Notes under the pieces: generated by a model | The model's input: the letters and a program-made list of their open reading frames with translations, nothing else | The model's database searches: none | What the model was told of the DNA's origin: nothing | Source: Pseudomonas sp. NC02 | GTDB taxonomy: Bacteria > Pseudomonadota > Gammaproteobacteria > Pseudomonadales > Pseudomonadaceae | DNA length: 64,000 nt | Assembly (NCBI RefSeq): GCF_002874965.1 | Contig: NZ_CP025624.1 | Span: 4,340,001 to 4,404,000 of the forward strand | Direction: 5' to 3' | Part shown: piece by piece, positions 1 to 10,922 of the stretch | Layout of the letters: each line of letters opens with the position of its first letter | Numbering within the stretch: position 1 is the first letter of the stretch | Position numbers and translations under genes: made by a program

Positions 1-2679
1 GTCGATGGGGCAGACAACCTGTTACAGGCGTGTCTGTCGCTAGGCCTCGACATTCCATATTTCTGCTGGCACCCCGCCCTTGGCAGCGTTGGCGCTTGCC
101 GCCAGTGCGCGGTCAAGCAGTACACCGACGAGAACGACACCCGTGGTCGTATCGTCATGTCCTGCATGACCCCTGCCACCGACGGCAGCTGGATCTCCAT
201 CGAAGACGAAGAAGCGAAAGTGTTTCGCGCCAGCGTCGTCGAATGGCTGATGACCAACCACCCGCACGACTGCCCTGTGTGTGAGGAAGGCGGCCACTGC
301 CACCTGCAAGACATGACCGTGATGACCGGCCACAACGAGCGCCGGTATCGCTTCACCAAGCGTACTCACCAGAACCAGCAACTGGGCCCGTTCATCTCCC
401 ACGAGATGAACCGCTGCATCGCTTGCTACCGCTGCGTGCGCTTCTATAAGGACTACGCCGGCGGTACCGACCTCGGTGTGTTTGGCGCCCACGACAACGT
501 GTACTTCGGTCGCGTTGAAGACGGCACCCTCGAAAGTGAATTCTCCGGCAACCTCACCGAGGTCTGCCCGACCGGTGTGTTCACCGACAAGACTCACTCC
601 GAGCGCTACAACCGCAAGTGGGACATGCAGTTCTCGCCGAGCATCTGCCATGGCTGCTCCAGCGGTTGCAACATCTCCCCGGGTGAGCGCTACGGCGAAC
701 TGCGTCGGATCGAAAACCGCTTCAACGGTTCGGTCAACCAGTACTTCCTGTGCGACCGTGGCCGTTTCGGCTACGGCTACGTCAACCGCGAAGACCGCCC
801 GCGTCAGCCACTGCTGGCCGACGGCGCCAAGCTGAGCCTCGACGAAGCACTGGATAAAGCCGCTGACCTGCTGCGCGGTCGCAACATCGTCGGTATCGGT
901 TCGCCCCGCGCCAGCCTCGAAAGCAACTACGCGTTGCGCGAACTGGTGGGTGCCGAGCACTTCTACTCGGGTATCGAAGCCGGTGAACTGGAGCGCATCC
1001 GCCTCGTGCTGCAAGTCTTGAACGACAGCCCGCTGCCGGTTCCGAACATGCGCGACATCGAAGACCATGACGCGATCTTCGTCCTCGGTGAAGACCTGAC
1101 CCAGACCGCTGCCCGTGTCGCCCTGTCCCTGCGCCAGTCGGTAAAAGGCAAGGCCGAAGACATGGCCGACGCCATGCGCGTCCAGCCATGGCTCGACGCT
1201 GCGGTGAAAAACATCGGCCAGCACGCGCTGAACCCGCTGTTTATCGCCAGCCTGACCGCCACCAAGCTCGACGACATCGCAGAAGAATGCGTACACGCCG
1301 CGCCTGACGACCTGGCCCGCATCGGTTTCGCCGTGGCCCACGCCCTCGACGCCAGCGCGCCTGCCGTAGAAGGCCTGGACGCTGAAGCCGCTGAACTGGC
1401 CAAACGCATCGCCGACGCCCTGCTGGCCGCCAAGCGTCCATTGATCATCGCCGGCACCTCGCTGGGTTCCAAGGCGCTGATCGAAGCCGCGGCCAACATC
1501 GCCAAAGCCTTGAAGCTGCGCGAGAAGAACGGTTCCATCAGCCTGATCGTGCCAGAGGCCAACAGCCTCGGCCTGGCCATGCTCGGTGGCGAGTCCCTGG
1601 ACGCCGCCCTGCAAGCCGTGACCGACGGCAGCGCCGATGCGATCGTGGTACTGGAAAACGACCTGTACACCCGCACTGATTCGGCCAAGGTCGACGCAGC
1701 GCTGAACGCGGCCAAAGTGGTGATCGTTGCCGACCACCAGAAAACCGCCACCAGCGACCGTGCCCACCTGGTACTGCCCGCCGCCAGCTTTGCTGAAGGC
1801 GACGGTACCCTGGTCAGCCAGGAAGGCCGCGCCCAGCGCTTCTTCCAGGTGTTCGATCCGAAGTACATGGACGCCAGCATCCTGGTTCACGAAGGCTGGC
1901 GCTGGCTGCATGCCCTGCGCGCCACCCTGCTGAACCAGCCGATCGACTGGACCCAGCTCGACCACGTGACCGCTGCCGCCGCTGCCGCTGCACCGCAACT
2001 GGCACGCATCGTCGACGCTGCACCGTCCGCCGCGTTCCGCATCAAGGGCATGAAACTCGCCCGTGAACCGTTGCGTTACTCCGGTCGTACCGCCATGCGG
2101 GCTGACATCAGCGTGCATGAGCCACGTACACCGCAAGACAACGACACCGCGTTTGCCTTCTCCATGGAAGGTTACTCGGGTTCGGTCGAGCCACGTCAGC
2201 AGGTGCCTTTCGCCTGGTCGCCGGGCTGGAACTCGCCGCAGGCCTGGAACAAGTTCCAGGACGAAGTCGGTGGCCACATTCGTGCCGGCGACCCGGGCAC
2301 CCGCCTGATCGAAAGCACCGGTGACTCGCTGAACTGGTTCGCCAGCGTTCCGCGTCCGTTCAACCCGGCCCAGGGTACCTGGCAGGTTGTGCCGTTCTTC
2401 CACCTGTTCGGCAGCGAAGAGACTTCTTCCAAAGCCGCGCCGGTACAAGAGCGCATTCCAGCCGCCTACGTGTCCGTAGCCAAGTCCGAAGCCGACCGCC
2501 TGGGCGTCAACGACGGTGCCCTGCTCAGCGTGAACGTCGCCGGCAAGACCCTGCGTCTGCCGCTGCGCATCGACGAAGAGTTGGGTGCTGGCCTGGTTGC
2601 ATTGCCAAAAGGCCTCGCGGGGATTCCTCCGGCGATCTTCGGCCTTACCGTTGACGGTCTGCAGGAGGCAGCTCAATGA
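1..2679 (+). CDS. nuoG: NADH-quinone oxidoreductase subunit G (5' end outside window)
   Basis: Large peripheral-arm subunit of complex I, carrying Fe-S clusters that pass electrons from NuoEF toward NuoCD. The frame is open from base 1 without a start, so the N-terminus is cut, probably by 10-15 residues. Near the beginning is the 2Fe-2S ferredoxin cysteine pattern (YFCWHP, GACRQC, SCMTP), then the His/Cys 4Fe-4S domain ([11 protein letters not shown]), ferredoxin-like CIACYRC, and a CHGCSSGC set leading into a long molybdopterin-oxidoreductase-like domain. The stop overlaps the nuoH start by 4 bp (ATGA), so the two are probably translationally coupled. Identity is very secure; only the start is unknown. 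Confidence 0.97.
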   Translation, partial: VDGADNLLQACLSLGLDIPYFCWHPALGSVGACRQCAVKQYTDENDTRGRIVMSCMTPATDGSWISIEDEEAKVFRASVVEWLMTNHPHDCPVCEEGGHCHLQDMTVMTGHNERRYRFTKRTHQNQQLGPFISHEMNRCIACYRCVRFYKDYAGGTDLGVFGAHDNVYFGRVEDGTLESEFSGNLTEVCPTGVFTDKTHSERYNRKWDMQFSPSICHGCSSGCNISPGERYGELRRIENRFNGSVNQYFLCDRGRFGYGYVNREDRPRQPLLADGAKLSLDEALDKAADLLRGRNIVGIGSPRASLESNYALRELVGAEHFYSGIEAGELERIRLVLQVLNDSPLPVPNMRDIEDHDAIFVLGEDLTQTAARVALSLRQSVKGKAEDMADAMRVQPWLDAAVKNIGQHALNPLFIASLTATKLDDIAEECVHAAPDDLARIGFAVAHALDASAPAVEGLDAEAAELAKRIADALLAAKRPLIIAGTSLGSKALIEAAANIAKALKLREKNGSISLIVPEANSLGLAMLGGESLDAALQAVTDGSADAIVVLENDLYTRTDSAKVDAALNAAKVVIVADHQKTATSDRAHLVLPAASFAEGDGTLVSQEGRAQRFFQVFDPKYMDASILVHEGWRWLHALRATLLNQPIDWTQLDHVTAAAAAAAPQLARIVDAAPSAAFRIKGMKLAREPLRYSGRTAMRADISVHEPRTPQDNDTAFAFSMEGYSGSVEPRQQVPFAWSPGWNSPQAWNKFQDEVGGHIRAGDPGTRLIESTGDSLNWFASVPRPFNPAQGTWQVVPFFHLFGSEETSSKAAPVQERIPAAYVSVAKSEADRLGVNDGALLSVNVAGKTLRLPLRIDEELGAGLVALPKGLAGIPPAIFGLTVDGLQEAAQ

Positions 2680-3683
2680 CCTGGTTCACCCCTGAAGTGA
2701 TCGACGTGATCATCGCGGTGGTCAAGGCCATCGTGATCCTGTTGGCCGTGGTCGTGGCGGGCGCCCTGCTCAGCTTCGTCGAACGTCGCCTGCTGGGCTG
2801 GTGGCAGGACCGTTACGGTCCGAACCGCGTTGGCCCGTTTGGTATGTTCCAGATCGCCGCCGACATGCTGAAAATGTTCTTCAAGGAAGACTGGACCCCG
2901 CCGTTTGCCGACAAGGTGATCTTCACCCTGGCACCGGTCGTGGCCATGAGCGCCTTGCTGATTGCCTTCGCAATCATCCCGATCACCCCGACCTGGGGCG
3001 TGGCGGACCTGAACATCGGCTTGCTGTTCTTCTTCGCCATGGCCGGCCTGTCGGTCTACGCGGTGTTGTTCGCCGGTTGGTCGAGCAACAACAAGTTCGC
3101 CCTGCTGGGCAGCTTGCGGGCCTCGGCCCAGACCGTGTCCTACGAAGTGTTCATGGGCCTCGCGCTGATGGGCATCGTGGTGCAGGTGGGCTCGTTCAAC
3201 ATGCGCGACATCGTCGAGTACCAGGCGCAGAACCTGTGGTTCATCATTCCGCAGTTCTTCGGCTTCTGTACGTTCTTCATCGCTGGCGTCGCCGTGACTC
3301 ACCGTCACCCGTTCGACCAGCCGGAAGCGGAACAGGAACTGGCCGACGGTTACCACATTGAATACGCCGGCATGAAATGGGGCATGTTCTTCGTTGGTGA
3401 ATACATCGGCATCATCTTGATCTCGGCCCTGCTGGTCACGCTGTTCTTCGGCGGCTGGCACGGTCCGTTCGGCATCCTGCCGCAGCTGGCGTTCTTCTGG
3501 TTCTTCCTGAAGACCGCGTTCTTCATCATGCTGTTCATCCTGCTGCGCGCTTCCATCCCGCGTCCACGGTATGACCAGGTGATGGATTTCAGCTGGCGAT
3601 TCTGCCTGCCGCTGACCCTGATCAATTTGCTGGTGACTGCTGCCGTTGTGTTGTTGAACACGCCAGCGGGCGCGGTTCAGTGA
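2676..3683 (+). CDS. nuoH: NADH-quinone oxidoreductase subunit H
   Basis: Membrane subunit at the junction of the peripheral and membrane arms of complex I; it helps form the quinone-binding cavity. The 335-residue protein has about eight hydrophobic segments. It carries family signatures such as the [19 protein letters not shown] loop after the first membrane segment and the acidic [14 protein letters not shown] loop that faces the quinone tunnel. Length is normal for the family. Start is by the ATGA overlap with nuoG, preceded by a GGAGG-like site; nuoI follows after 11 bp. This is the usual order of the Pseudomonas nuo operon. Confidence 0.97.
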   Translation: MTWFTPEVIDVIIAVVKAIVILLAVVVAGALLSFVERRLLGWWQDRYGPNRVGPFGMFQIAADMLKMFFKEDWTPPFADKVIFTLAPVVAMSALLIAFAIIPITPTWGVADLNIGLLFFFAMAGLSVYAVLFAGWSSNNKFALLGSLRASAQTVSYEVFMGLALMGIVVQVGSFNMRDIVEYQAQNLWFIIPQFFGFCTFFIAGVAVTHRHPFDQPEAEQELADGYHIEYAGMKWGMFFVGEYIGIILISALLVTLFFGGWHGPFGILPQLAFFWFFLKTAFFIMLFILLRASIPRPRYDQVMDFSWRFCLPLTLINLLVTAAVVLLNTPAGAVQ

Positions 3684-3694
3684 GGATTTGACCC

Positions 3695-4243
3695 ATGTTC
3701 AAATATATTGGCGACATCGTTAAGGGTACCGGTACCCAGTTGCGAAGCCTGGTGATGGTGTTCGGTCACGGCTTTCGCAAACGCGACACCCTGCAATACC
3801 CGGAAGAAGCGGTGTACCTGCCGCCGCGTTATCGCGGCCGCATTGTCCTGACCCGCGACCCCGACGGCGAAGAGCGCTGTGTGGCCTGCAACCTGTGCGC
3901 CGTGGCGTGCCCGGTGGGTTGCATCTCGCTGCAGAAAGCTGAAACCGAAGACGGTCGCTGGTACCCGGACTTCTTCCGCATCAACTTCTCGCGCTGCATT
4001 TTCTGCGGCCTCTGCGAGGAAGCTTGCCCGACCACCGCGATCCAGCTGACACCGGATTTCGAGATGGCCGAGTTCAAACGTCAGGACCTGGTGTACGAGA
4101 AAGAAGATCTGCTGATCTCTGGTCCCGGTAAAAACCCTGATTACAACTTCTATCGTGTTGCAGGTATGGCCGTTGCCGGTAAGCCGAAAGGCGCCGCACA
4201 AAACGAAGCCGAGCCGATCAACGTGAAGAGCTTGCTGCCTTAA
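3695..4243 (+). CDS. nuoI: NADH-quinone oxidoreductase subunit I
   Basis: Peripheral-arm ferredoxin-type subunit that carries clusters N6a and N6b and hands electrons to NuoB near the quinone site. Two 4Fe-4S motifs are visible in 182 residues: C62-x2-C65-x2-C68-x3-C72 ([15 protein letters not shown]) and C101-x2-C104-x2-C107-x3-C111 ([12 protein letters not shown]). The N-terminal stretch is amphipathic, as expected for a subunit docked on NuoH. A GAGGA site lies just before the ATG. It sits between nuoH and nuoJ with short spacers on both sides. Confidence 0.97.
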   Translation: MFKYIGDIVKGTGTQLRSLVMVFGHGFRKRDTLQYPEEAVYLPPRYRGRIVLTRDPDGEERCVACNLCAVACPVGCISLQKAETEDGRWYPDFFRINFSRCIFCGLCEEACPTTAIQLTPDFEMAEFKRQDLVYEKEDLLISGPGKNPDYNFYRVAGMAVAGKPKGAAQNEAEPINVKSLLP

Positions 4244-4252
4244 GGAAGAAAG

Positions 4253-4756
4253 ATGGAATTCGCTTTCTATTTCGCATCGGGTATTGCAGTGGTGTCCACG
4301 CTTCGCGTGATCACCAACACTAACCCTGTGCACGCCCTGCTCTACCTGATCATTTCGCTGATCGCCGTGGCCATGACCTTCTTCAGCCTCGGCGCACCGT
4401 TCGCCGGTGTACTGGAAGTGATCGCCTACGCCGGCGCCATCATGGTGCTGTTCGTGTTTGTGGTGATGATGCTCAACCTGGGGCCGGCGTCTGTCGCCCA
4501 GGAACGCGTCTGGCTCAAGCCCGGCATCTGGCTCGGCCCGGTGATCCTCGCAGCCCTGCTGCTGGGTGAACTGCTGTATGTGCTGTTCGCTCACCAGAGC
4601 GGCCAGGCCATCGGCCACACCACCGTAGACGCGAAAGCCGTGGGCATCAGCCTGTTCGGCCCGTACCTGCTGGTGGTCGAACTGGCTTCGATGCTGCTGC
4701 TCGCTGCAGCCATCACCGCCTTCCACTTGGGCCGCAACGAAGCCAAGGAGCAATGA
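4253..4756 (+). CDS. nuoJ: NADH-quinone oxidoreductase subunit J
   Basis: Small membrane-arm subunit of complex I that takes part in the proton path between the quinone cavity and the antiporter-like subunits. The 167-residue product is strongly hydrophobic, with about five membrane segments. It shows the typical segment with the pi-bulge, [21 protein letters not shown]. An AAGGAAG ribosome site precedes the ATG. Its end runs into the start region of nuoK. Confidence 0.96.
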   Translation: MEFAFYFASGIAVVSTLRVITNTNPVHALLYLIISLIAVAMTFFSLGAPFAGVLEVIAYAGAIMVLFVFVVMMLNLGPASVAQERVWLKPGIWLGPVILAALLLGELLYVLFAHQSGQAIGHTTVDAKAVGISLFGPYLLVVELASMLLLAAAITAFHLGRNEAKEQ

Positions 4757-4758
4757 CG

Positions 4759-5067
4759 ATGCCTGCTATCCCTTTGGAGCATGGTCTGGCGGTCGCCGGC
4801 ATCCTGTTCTGCCTTGGCCTGGTCGGCCTGATGGTTCGCCGCAACATTCTGTTCGTGTTGATGAGCCTGGAAATCATGATGAACGCCGCGGCACTCGCGT
4901 TCATCGTGGCCGGTAGCCGTTGGGGCCAGCCGGATGGACAAGTGATGTTCATCCTGGTGATCAGCCTGGCAGCCGCCGAGGCCAGTATTGGCCTGGCGAT
5001 CCTGCTGCAACTGTATCGTCGCTTCCACACGCTTGATATCGACGCTGCCAGTGAGATGCGCGGATGA
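4759..5067 (+). CDS. nuoK: NADH-quinone oxidoreductase subunit K
   Basis: Small membrane-arm subunit of complex I, 102 residues, three membrane helices. The two buried glutamates important for proton transfer in the family are seen in the segments around [10 protein letters not shown] and [11 protein letters not shown]. Two in-frame ATGs are present. The first (4753) overlaps the nuoJ stop but lies only 2 nt from the AGGAG site at 4746-4750. The second (4759) has an 8-nt spacing and gives the usual family length, so I chose it. The end overlaps nuoL by 4 bp. Confidence 0.94.
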   Translation: MPAIPLEHGLAVAGILFCLGLVGLMVRRNILFVLMSLEIMMNAAALAFIVAGSRWGQPDGQVMFILVISLAAAEASIGLAILLQLYRRFHTLDIDAASEMRG

Positions 5068-6917
5068 ACATGATCTTTCTGACTTTCGTATTTCCCCTGA
5101 TCGGTTTCCTGCTGCTGTCGTTCTCCCGTGGACGCTGGTCGGAAAACCTCTCGGCCCTGGTCGGCGTGGGTTCCATTGGCCTGTCGGCAATTGTCGCCGC
5201 CTACGTCATCTGGCAATTCAACGTCGCACCGCCTGAAGGCGGTCACTACACCCTGGTGTTGTGGCAGTGGATGTCGGTGGAGGGCTTCAAGCCCAACTTC
5301 GCCCTCTACGTCGACGGCCTGTCGATCACCATGCTCGGCGTGGTGGTGGGTGTGGGCTTCCTGATCCACCTGTTCGCGTCCTGGTACATGCGCGGTGAAG
5401 CCGGTTACTCGCGCTTCTTCGCCTACACCAACCTGTTTATCGCCAGCATGCTGTTCCTGGTGCTGGGCGATAACCTGTTGTTCCTGTACTTCGGCTGGGA
5501 AGGCGTGGGCCTGTGCTCGTACCTGTTGATCGGTTTCTACTACAGCAACCGCAACAACGGTAACGCCGCACTCAAAGCCTTTATCGTGACCCGGATCGGT
5601 GACGTGTTCATGGCCATCGGCCTGTTCATCCTGTTCCAACAGGTGGGCACGCTGAACATCCAGGAACTGCTGGTGCTGGCACCGCAGAAATTCCAGGTCG
5701 GCGACTTCTGGATCACCCTGGCGACCCTGATGCTGCTGGGTGGCGCGGTCGGTAAATCCGCGCAACTGCCGCTGCAAACCTGGCTGGCGGATGCGATGGC
5801 CGGTCCTACCCCGGTTTCGGCACTGATCCACGCCGCGACCATGGTAACCGCCGGTGTCTACCTGATTGCCCGTACCCACGGCCTGTTCACCCTGGCGCCG
5901 GAGATTCTGCACCTCGTGGGCCTGGTGGGTGGCGTGACCCTGGTACTGGCAGGTTTTGCTGCCCTGGTTCAAACCGACATCAAGCGTATCCTCGCCTACT
6001 CGACCATGAGCCAGATCGGCTACATGTTCCTGGCCCTGGGCGTTGGCGCCTGGGACGGTGCGATCTTCCACCTGATGACCCACGCCTTCTTCAAGGCCCT
6101 GCTGTTCCTTGCTTCCGGTGCGGTGATCGTTGCCTGCCACCACGAGCAGAACATCTTCAAGATGGGCGGCCTGTGGAAGAAACTGCCGTTGGCCTACGCC
6201 AGCTTCATCGTCGGCGGCGCGGCCTTGTCGGCCCTGCCACTGGTGACCGCAGGTTTCTACTCGAAAGACGAAATCCTCTGGGAAGCCTTTGCCAGCGGTA
6301 ACCACGGCCTGCTGTACGCCGGCCTGGTAGGTGCGTTCATGACCTCGCTGTACACCTTCCGCCTGATCTTCATCACGTTCCACGGTGAAGCCAAGACTGA
6401 AGCCCACGCAGGCCATGGCATTTCCCACTGGCTGCCACTGTCGGTGCTGATCATCCTGTCGACCTTCGTCGGCGCCATGATCACCCCGCCACTGGCCGGT
6501 GTTCTGCCGGAAAGCGTCGGCCATGCCGGTGGTGCAGCCAAGCACAGCCTGGAAATCGCCTCGGGCGCCATCGCCATCGCGGGTATCCTGCTGGCGGCCC
6601 TGCTGTTCCTCGGCAAGCGCCGCTTCGTCACCGCCATCGCCAACAGTGGCATTGGCCGCTTCCTTTCGGCCTGGTGGTTCGCTGCCTGGGGCTTCGACTG
6701 GATCTACGACAAACTGTTCGTCAAGCCGTACCTTGCGATCAGCCACGTACTGCGCAAAGACCCGCTCGACCAGACCATCGGTTTGATCCCGCGTGCCGCC
6801 AAGGCCGGTCACACCGCCCTGAGCCGCAGCGAGACCGGCCAATTGCGCTGGTATGCAGCTTCCATGGCGGCCGGTGCCGTCCTGGTAATCGGCGCCATCA
6901 TCGTGGTCGCGGTCTGA
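5064..6917 (+). CDS. nuoL: NADH-quinone oxidoreductase subunit L
   Basis: Distal antiporter-like proton-pumping subunit of the complex I membrane arm. It has 617 residues and many membrane helices. The core has the conserved antiporter features: an [15 protein letters not shown] segment with the key glutamate, lysine-bearing helices ([20 protein letters not shown]) and the [12 protein letters not shown] motif. The C-terminal part is the amphipathic lateral helix that runs along NuoM and NuoN. Start overlaps the nuoK stop (ATGA). A 49-bp spacer with a tiny reading frame separates it from nuoM. Confidence 0.97.
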   Translation: MNMIFLTFVFPLIGFLLLSFSRGRWSENLSALVGVGSIGLSAIVAAYVIWQFNVAPPEGGHYTLVLWQWMSVEGFKPNFALYVDGLSITMLGVVVGVGFLIHLFASWYMRGEAGYSRFFAYTNLFIASMLFLVLGDNLLFLYFGWEGVGLCSYLLIGFYYSNRNNGNAALKAFIVTRIGDVFMAIGLFILFQQVGTLNIQELLVLAPQKFQVGDFWITLATLMLLGGAVGKSAQLPLQTWLADAMAGPTPVSALIHAATMVTAGVYLIARTHGLFTLAPEILHLVGLVGGVTLVLAGFAALVQTDIKRILAYSTMSQIGYMFLALGVGAWDGAIFHLMTHAFFKALLFLASGAVIVACHHEQNIFKMGGLWKKLPLAYASFIVGGAALSALPLVTAGFYSKDEILWEAFASGNHGLLYAGLVGAFMTSLYTFRLIFITFHGEAKTEAHAGHGISHWLPLSVLIILSTFVGAMITPPLAGVLPESVGHAGGAAKHSLEIASGAIAIAGILLAALLFLGKRRFVTAIANSGIGRFLSAWWFAAWGFDWIYDKLFVKPYLAISHVLRKDPLDQTIGLIPRAAKAGHTALSRSETGQLRWYAASMAAGAVLVIGAIIVVAV

Positions 6918-6919
6918 CT

Positions 6920-6970
6920 ATGCACATTGCGAACTTTGCGAACTTGCGAAAGGAAACGAGCCCGTCATGA
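6920..6970 (+). other. possible 16-codon coupling ORF between nuoL and nuoM
   Basis: Two bases after the nuoL stop an ATG opens a 16-codon frame ([16 protein letters not shown]) whose TGA overlaps the nuoM ATG by the ATGA arrangement. The same stretch holds three direct repeats of TTGCGAA(C) at 6927-6934, 6936-6943 and 6944-6950. The purine-rich AAAGGAAA before nuoM is about 12 nt from its ATG, which is far. Reinitiation through this mini-ORF could therefore help couple nuoL and nuoM translation. No ribosome site is seen before the mini-ORF; it may equally be meaningless spacer. Confidence 0.25.
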
Positions 6971-8499
6971 TTCTGCCCTGGCTAATCCTGATCCCCTTTA
7001 TCGGCGGCCTGCTCTGCTGGATGGGTGAACGCTTCGGCGCCACCCTCCCCCGCTGGATTGCGTTGCTGACCATGTCCCTGGAACTCGCGCTCGGCCTCTG
7101 GCTGTGGGCCCACGGTGACTATTCATTTGCTCCGGCACCGGGTGTCGATCCCACCTTCGCGCTTGAATTCAAGCACGTGTGGATCCAGCGCTTCGGCATC
7201 AACGTGCACCTGGCCCTCGACGGCCTGTCGCTGTTGATGATCCTGCTGACCGGCCTGCTGGGTATCCTCTCGGTACTCTGCTCCTGGAAAGAGATCCAGC
7301 GTCACGTGGGCTTCTTCCACCTGAACCTGATGTGGATCCTGGGCGGCGTTGTCGGCGTGTTCCTCGCCCTCGACCTGTTCATGTTCTTCTTCTTCTGGGA
7401 AATGATGCTGGTGCCGATGTACTTCCTCATCGCGCTCTGGGGTCACAGTTCTTCGGACGGCAAGAAAACCCGGATCTACGCGGCGACCAAGTTCTTCATC
7501 TTCACCCAGGCTTCCGGCCTGATCATGTTGGTGGCGATCCTGGGCCTGGTACTGGTCAACTTCAACAGCACGGGCGTGATCACGTTCAACTACGCCGACC
7601 TGTTGAAAACCAAGATGTCCCTGACCACCGAGTACATCCTGATGCTGGGCTTCTTCATCGCGTTCGCGGTGAAGCTGCCGGTGGTGCCGTTCCACTCCTG
7701 GTTGCCTGACGCTCACGCCCAGGCGCCGACTGCAGGTTCCGTCGACCTGGCCGGTATCCTGTTGAAGACGGCGGCCTACGGCCTGCTGCGTTTCGCCCTG
7801 CCGCTGTTCCCGAATGCCTCGGCCGAGTTCGCGCCGATCGCCATGACCCTCGGTCTGATCGGGATCTTCTACGGTGCGTTCCTGGCCTTCGCCCAAACCG
7901 ACATCAAGCGTCTGATTGCCTTCTCGTCCGTTTCCCACATGGGCTTCGTACTGATCGGCATCTACTCCGGCAGCCAACTGGCGCTGCAAGGCGCAGTGAT
8001 CCAGATGCTGGCTCACGGTGTGTCGGCAGCGGCACTGTTTATCCTCAGCGGCCAACTGTACGAGCGCCTGCACACTCGTGACATGCGCGAGATGGGTGGC
8101 GTGTGGTCACGTATCGCCTACCTGCCGGCCATCAGCCTGTTCTTCGCCGCCGCATCCCTGGGCTTGCCGGGTACCGGTAACTTCATCGGCGAGTTCCTGA
8201 TCCTGATGGGTGCCTTCGTGCATACGCCGTGGGTCAGTGCAATCGCTACGTCTGGCCTGGTGTTCGGTTCGGTCTACTCGCTGATCATGATCCACCGCGC
8301 ATACTTCGGTCCGGCTAAGTCCGACACCGTGTTGCACGGCATGGACGGTCGCGAACTGATCATGGTGCTCGGCCTTGCGGTACTGCTGGTGTTTATCGGC
8401 GTGTACCCGCAACCGTTCCTGGATACTTCTGCCGCAACGATGCATGGCGTGCAGCAGTGGTTCGGCACCGCCTTCTCTCAACTCGCTTCGGCCCGGTAA
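6967..8499 (+). CDS. nuoM: NADH-quinone oxidoreductase subunit M
   Basis: Antiporter-like proton-pumping subunit of complex I, 510 residues, about 14 membrane helices. The [15 protein letters not shown] segment contains the conserved glutamate. The [27 protein letters not shown] segment carries the conserved lysine and the family signature, and [19 protein letters not shown] is also typical. Length is normal. It follows nuoL after 49 bp and is followed by nuoN after 7 bp. Confidence 0.97.
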   Translation: MILPWLILIPFIGGLLCWMGERFGATLPRWIALLTMSLELALGLWLWAHGDYSFAPAPGVDPTFALEFKHVWIQRFGINVHLALDGLSLLMILLTGLLGILSVLCSWKEIQRHVGFFHLNLMWILGGVVGVFLALDLFMFFFFWEMMLVPMYFLIALWGHSSSDGKKTRIYAATKFFIFTQASGLIMLVAILGLVLVNFNSTGVITFNYADLLKTKMSLTTEYILMLGFFIAFAVKLPVVPFHSWLPDAHAQAPTAGSVDLAGILLKTAAYGLLRFALPLFPNASAEFAPIAMTLGLIGIFYGAFLAFAQTDIKRLIAFSSVSHMGFVLIGIYSGSQLALQGAVIQMLAHGVSAAALFILSGQLYERLHTRDMREMGGVWSRIAYLPAISLFFAAASLGLPGTGNFIGEFLILMGAFVHTPWVSAIATSGLVFGSVYSLIMIHRAYFGPAKSDTVLHGMDGRELIMVLGLAVLLVFIGVYPQPFLDTSAATMHGVQQWFGTAFSQLASAR

Positions 8500-8506
8500 G
8501 AGCGCT

Positions 8507-9970
8507 ATGGAATTCACGATCCAACACTTTATCGCGCTTGCGCCGCTGCTGATCACCAGCCTCACCATCGTGGTGGTGATGCTGGCGATCGCCTGGCGCC
8601 GCAATCACTCGCAAACGTTCCTGCTGTCCTGTGCGGGCTTGAACCTGGCCCTGCTGTCGATTATCCCGGCACTCAAGGTCGCGCCACTGGCCGTGACCCC
8701 GCTGATGATGGTCGATGACTTCGCGCTGCTGTATATCGCGCTGATCCTGGTTGCCACCCTGGCCTGCGTCACGCTTGCCCACGCCTACCTCGGCGAAGGC
8801 GGCACCGGCTACCCGGGCAACCGCGAAGAGCTGTACCTGCTGATCCTGCTGGCTGCGGCCGGTGGTATCGTGCTGGTCAGCGCGCAGCACCTGGCCGGCT
8901 TGTTCATCGGCCTGGAACTGCTGTCGATCCCGGTCTACGGCCTGGTGGCGTATGCCTTCTTCAACAAGCGCTCCCTGGAAGCCGGCATCAAGTACATGGT
9001 GCTGTCGGCTGCCGGTTCGGCATTCCTGTTGTTCGGTATGGCCCTGCTCTACGCAGAAGCCGGCAGCCTGAGCTTCAGCGGTATCGGTCACGCCCTGGCA
9101 GCCTCCGGCAGCCCTGCGCCAATTGCCCAACTGGGCCTGGCCATGATGCTGATCGGCCTGGCGTTCAAGCTGTCGCTGGTGCCGTTCCACCTGTGGACCC
9201 CGGACGTGTACGAAGGCGCCCCGGCGCCGGTGGCTGCTTTCCTGGCTACCGCGTCGAAAGTCGCCGTGTTTGCCGTGATGGTGCGTCTGTTCCAGATCTC
9301 CCCTGCGGCCAACACCGGTGTACTCAGCAACGTGCTGACCATCATCGCCATCGCTTCGATCCTGTTCGGCAACCTGCTGGCGCTGACCCAGAACAACCTC
9401 AAGCGTCTGCTGGGTTATTCGTCCATCGCGCACTTCGGTTACCTGCTGATCGCCCTGGTGGCGAGCAAGGGCCTGGCGATGGAAGCCATCGGCGTGTACC
9501 TGGTCACCTACGTGATCACAAGCCTGGGTGCATTCGGTGTGATCACGCTGATGTCCTCGCCTTACAAAGGCCGCGACGCCGACGCCCTGTACGAATACCG
9601 CGGGCTGTTCTGGCGCCGTCCGTACCTGACCGCCGTACTGACCGTGATGATGCTGTCCCTGGCGGGTATCCCGCTGACTGCGGGCTTCATCGGCAAGTTC
9701 TACATCGTGGCCACCGGTGTTGAAGCGCACGAATGGTGGTTGGTCGCTTCCCTGGTACTGGGCAGCGCCATCGGCGTTTTCTACTACCTGCGCGTGATGG
9801 TGACCTTGTACCTGATCGAGCCAAACCTGCGCCGTGTGGACGCCGAGTTGCACTGGGAACAGAAAGCAGGCGGCGTGATGCTGCTGGCAATCGCCCTGCT
9901 GGCGTTCTTCCTGGGTGTGTACCCACAACCGTTGCTCACCCTGGTGCAGCATGCGGTGATGGCGGGTTGA
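8507..9970 (+). CDS. nuoN: NADH-quinone oxidoreductase subunit N
   Basis: Third antiporter-like subunit of the complex I membrane arm and last gene of the operon; 487 residues. Recognisable segments are [17 protein letters not shown] with the functional glutamate, [25 protein letters not shown] and [18 protein letters not shown]. The frame is open further upstream into nuoM, but the ATG at 8507 lies just after the nuoM stop and gives the normal N-terminus. A strong intrinsic terminator follows 23 bp after the stop. Confidence 0.96.
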   Translation: MEFTIQHFIALAPLLITSLTIVVVMLAIAWRRNHSQTFLLSCAGLNLALLSIIPALKVAPLAVTPLMMVDDFALLYIALILVATLACVTLAHAYLGEGGTGYPGNREELYLLILLAAAGGIVLVSAQHLAGLFIGLELLSIPVYGLVAYAFFNKRSLEAGIKYMVLSAAGSAFLLFGMALLYAEAGSLSFSGIGHALAASGSPAPIAQLGLAMMLIGLAFKLSLVPFHLWTPDVYEGAPAPVAAFLATASKVAVFAVMVRLFQISPAANTGVLSNVLTIIAIASILFGNLLALTQNNLKRLLGYSSIAHFGYLLIALVASKGLAMEAIGVYLVTYVITSLGAFGVITLMSSPYKGRDADALYEYRGLFWRRPYLTAVLTVMMLSLAGIPLTAGFIGKFYIVATGVEAHEWWLVASLVLGSAIGVFYYLRVMVTLYLIEPNLRRVDAELHWEQKAGGVMLLAIALLAFFLGVYPQPLLTLVQHAVMAG

Positions 9971-9993
9971 TCGCTTAGTTAAACGCAGCAAGC

Positions 9994-10019
9994 AAAACGG
10001 CGCCTTCGGGCGCCGTTTT
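9994..10019 (+). terminator. rho-independent terminator of the nuo operon
   Basis: AAAACGGCGCC-TTCG-GGCGCCGTTTT is a perfect 11-bp stem closed by a TTCG tetraloop. The A-run on one side and T-run on the other would let it stop transcription in both directions. It lies 23 bp after the nuoN stop. Confidence 0.92.
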
Positions 10020-10150
10020 GCGTTTCTGGCGTATTAATTTGTTGTCTGACACACAAAGGGAATTTTCCTCGTCGAGATGCCTCCCCTTCCGGCATCACCC
10101 TGCCTGGGTCGCTCGTATCGTGGTTGCGTTTTAGGAAACATCCCACAGCA

Positions 10151-10164
10151 GGGTCACTTGACCC
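10151..10164 (+). promoter_or_regulatory. candidate HigA operator upstream of higB
   Basis: GGGTCA-CT-TGACCC is a perfect 6-bp inverted repeat 45 bp before the higB start. Its right half contains TTGACC, which could serve as a -35 element; the following A/T-rich stretch near 10182-10190 (AACTATAC) is a weak -10 candidate. Antitoxins of this class commonly repress their own promoter by binding such a palindrome. Position and symmetry are the only support. Confidence 0.35.
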
Positions 10165-10208
10165 ACCGCAGATGGGCCACCAAACTATACGCAGGCTACG
10201 TACAGAAC

Positions 10209-10559
10209 ATGGATGCTCTATTTATCGAATTGCCGGCCTTTGAGCGGCACCGCGGGGATTATCTGAGTGATGAGTTATTTCACGGCTTTCAACAAGAGTT
10301 GATGAGAAACCCGCAAGCGGGCAACGTGATAGAGGGAACCGGCGGGTTACGCAAGGTGCGCTTTGTCGACGAGCGACGCAACAAGGGCAAACGGGGTGGC
10401 CTGCGAGTCATCTATTACTGGTGGTCGGGCGGTACGCAGTTCTGGCTGTTCACCCTTTATGGCAAACACGAACAGGACGACCTGAGCGCTCAACACAAAA
10501 CGGCGCTCAAACACCTGCTGGACAGGGAAATCAAAGCGAGAAAATCTTATGAAACGTGA
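10209..10559 (+). CDS. higB: HigB2-like toxin of a type II toxin-antitoxin system (RelE fold)
   Basis: Predicted ribosome-dependent mRNA endonuclease of the RelE superfamily, 116 residues. Segments matching the HigB2 type are the YLSDELFHGFQQELM stretch, GTGGLRKVRF, KGKRGGLRVIYYW and the C-terminal FTLYGKHEQDDLS. The frame is open upstream to 10077, but family resemblance starts at the ATG at 10209. The gene overlaps the antitoxin gene by 11 bp. Toxin-first order is usual for hig loci. It separates nuo from the chemotaxis block. Confidence 0.88.
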   Translation: MDALFIELPAFERHRGDYLSDELFHGFQQELMRNPQAGNVIEGTGGLRKVRFVDERRNKGKRGGLRVIYYWWSGGTQFWLFTLYGKHEQDDLSAQHKTALKHLLDREIKARKSYET

Positions 10560-10863
10560 CATCTTTTCCGAACTGGTCGAAGGCTTCGACGCGCTGGCAG
10601 ATGAACGAGAAGGCAAGGTAACGCTGCGCAGCCACAAGGTGCAGTTGAGCAAGCTGGCACCGCTCACTGCCGACGAAGTAGTCGCTGTGCGTCAACAACT
10701 CAATCTGTCGCGCTCGGTGTTTGCGATGTACCTGCGCACCAACACCCGGACCCTGGAAAATTGGGAGCAAGGCCGGGCCACACCCAATGCTCAGGCGGCA
10801 ACCTTGATTCGGCTGGTGTCGAAGTTTCCGGAGACGGTGGAACGTTTGGCGCTGTTGACCTGA
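10549..10863 (+). CDS. higA: HigA2-like antitoxin with helix-turn-helix
   Basis: Antitoxin that should bind and neutralise the HigB-like toxin and autorepress the operon. It has 104 residues: an N-terminal toxin-binding stretch (about 1-35) and an XRE-type helix-turn-helix around residues 45-75 (VVAVRQQLNLSRSVFAMYLRTNTRTLENWEQG). It starts inside the end of the toxin gene, so translation is coupled. A 9-bp perfect stem-loop follows 23 bp after the stop, before the convergent receptor gene. Confidence 0.88.
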   Translation: MKRDIFSELVEGFDALADEREGKVTLRSHKVQLSKLAPLTADEVVAVRQQLNLSRSVFAMYLRTNTRTLENWEQGRATPNAQAATLIRLVSKFPETVERLALLT

Positions 10864-10885
10864 TCGATCAATCCAGCCAAGCCCG

Positions 10886-10906
10886 TCGGCAACGGGACGT
10901 TGCCGA
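10886..10906. terminator. stem-loop between convergent higA and ctpM-like genes
   Basis: TCGGCAACG-GGA-CGTTGCCGA is a perfect 9-bp stem with a 3-nt loop in the 59-bp gap between two convergent genes. There is no T-run on either side, so termination would be weak or would work by another route; the position fits a shared bidirectional terminator. Confidence 0.5.
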
Positions 10907-10922
10907 TGGCTCAAGCCTGCAA

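Noticed and set aside
40..2676. 878-codon open frame on the minus strand across nuoG
   Set aside because: It is a mirror of nuoG in a high-GC gene: amino-acid make-up is rich in Gly, Val, Arg and Gln with no domain pattern, and the forward frame is certain.
4713..6842. 709-codon minus-strand frame across nuoL
   Set aside because: Antisense shadow of nuoL and nuoK; rich in Gln, His and Arg, no domains.
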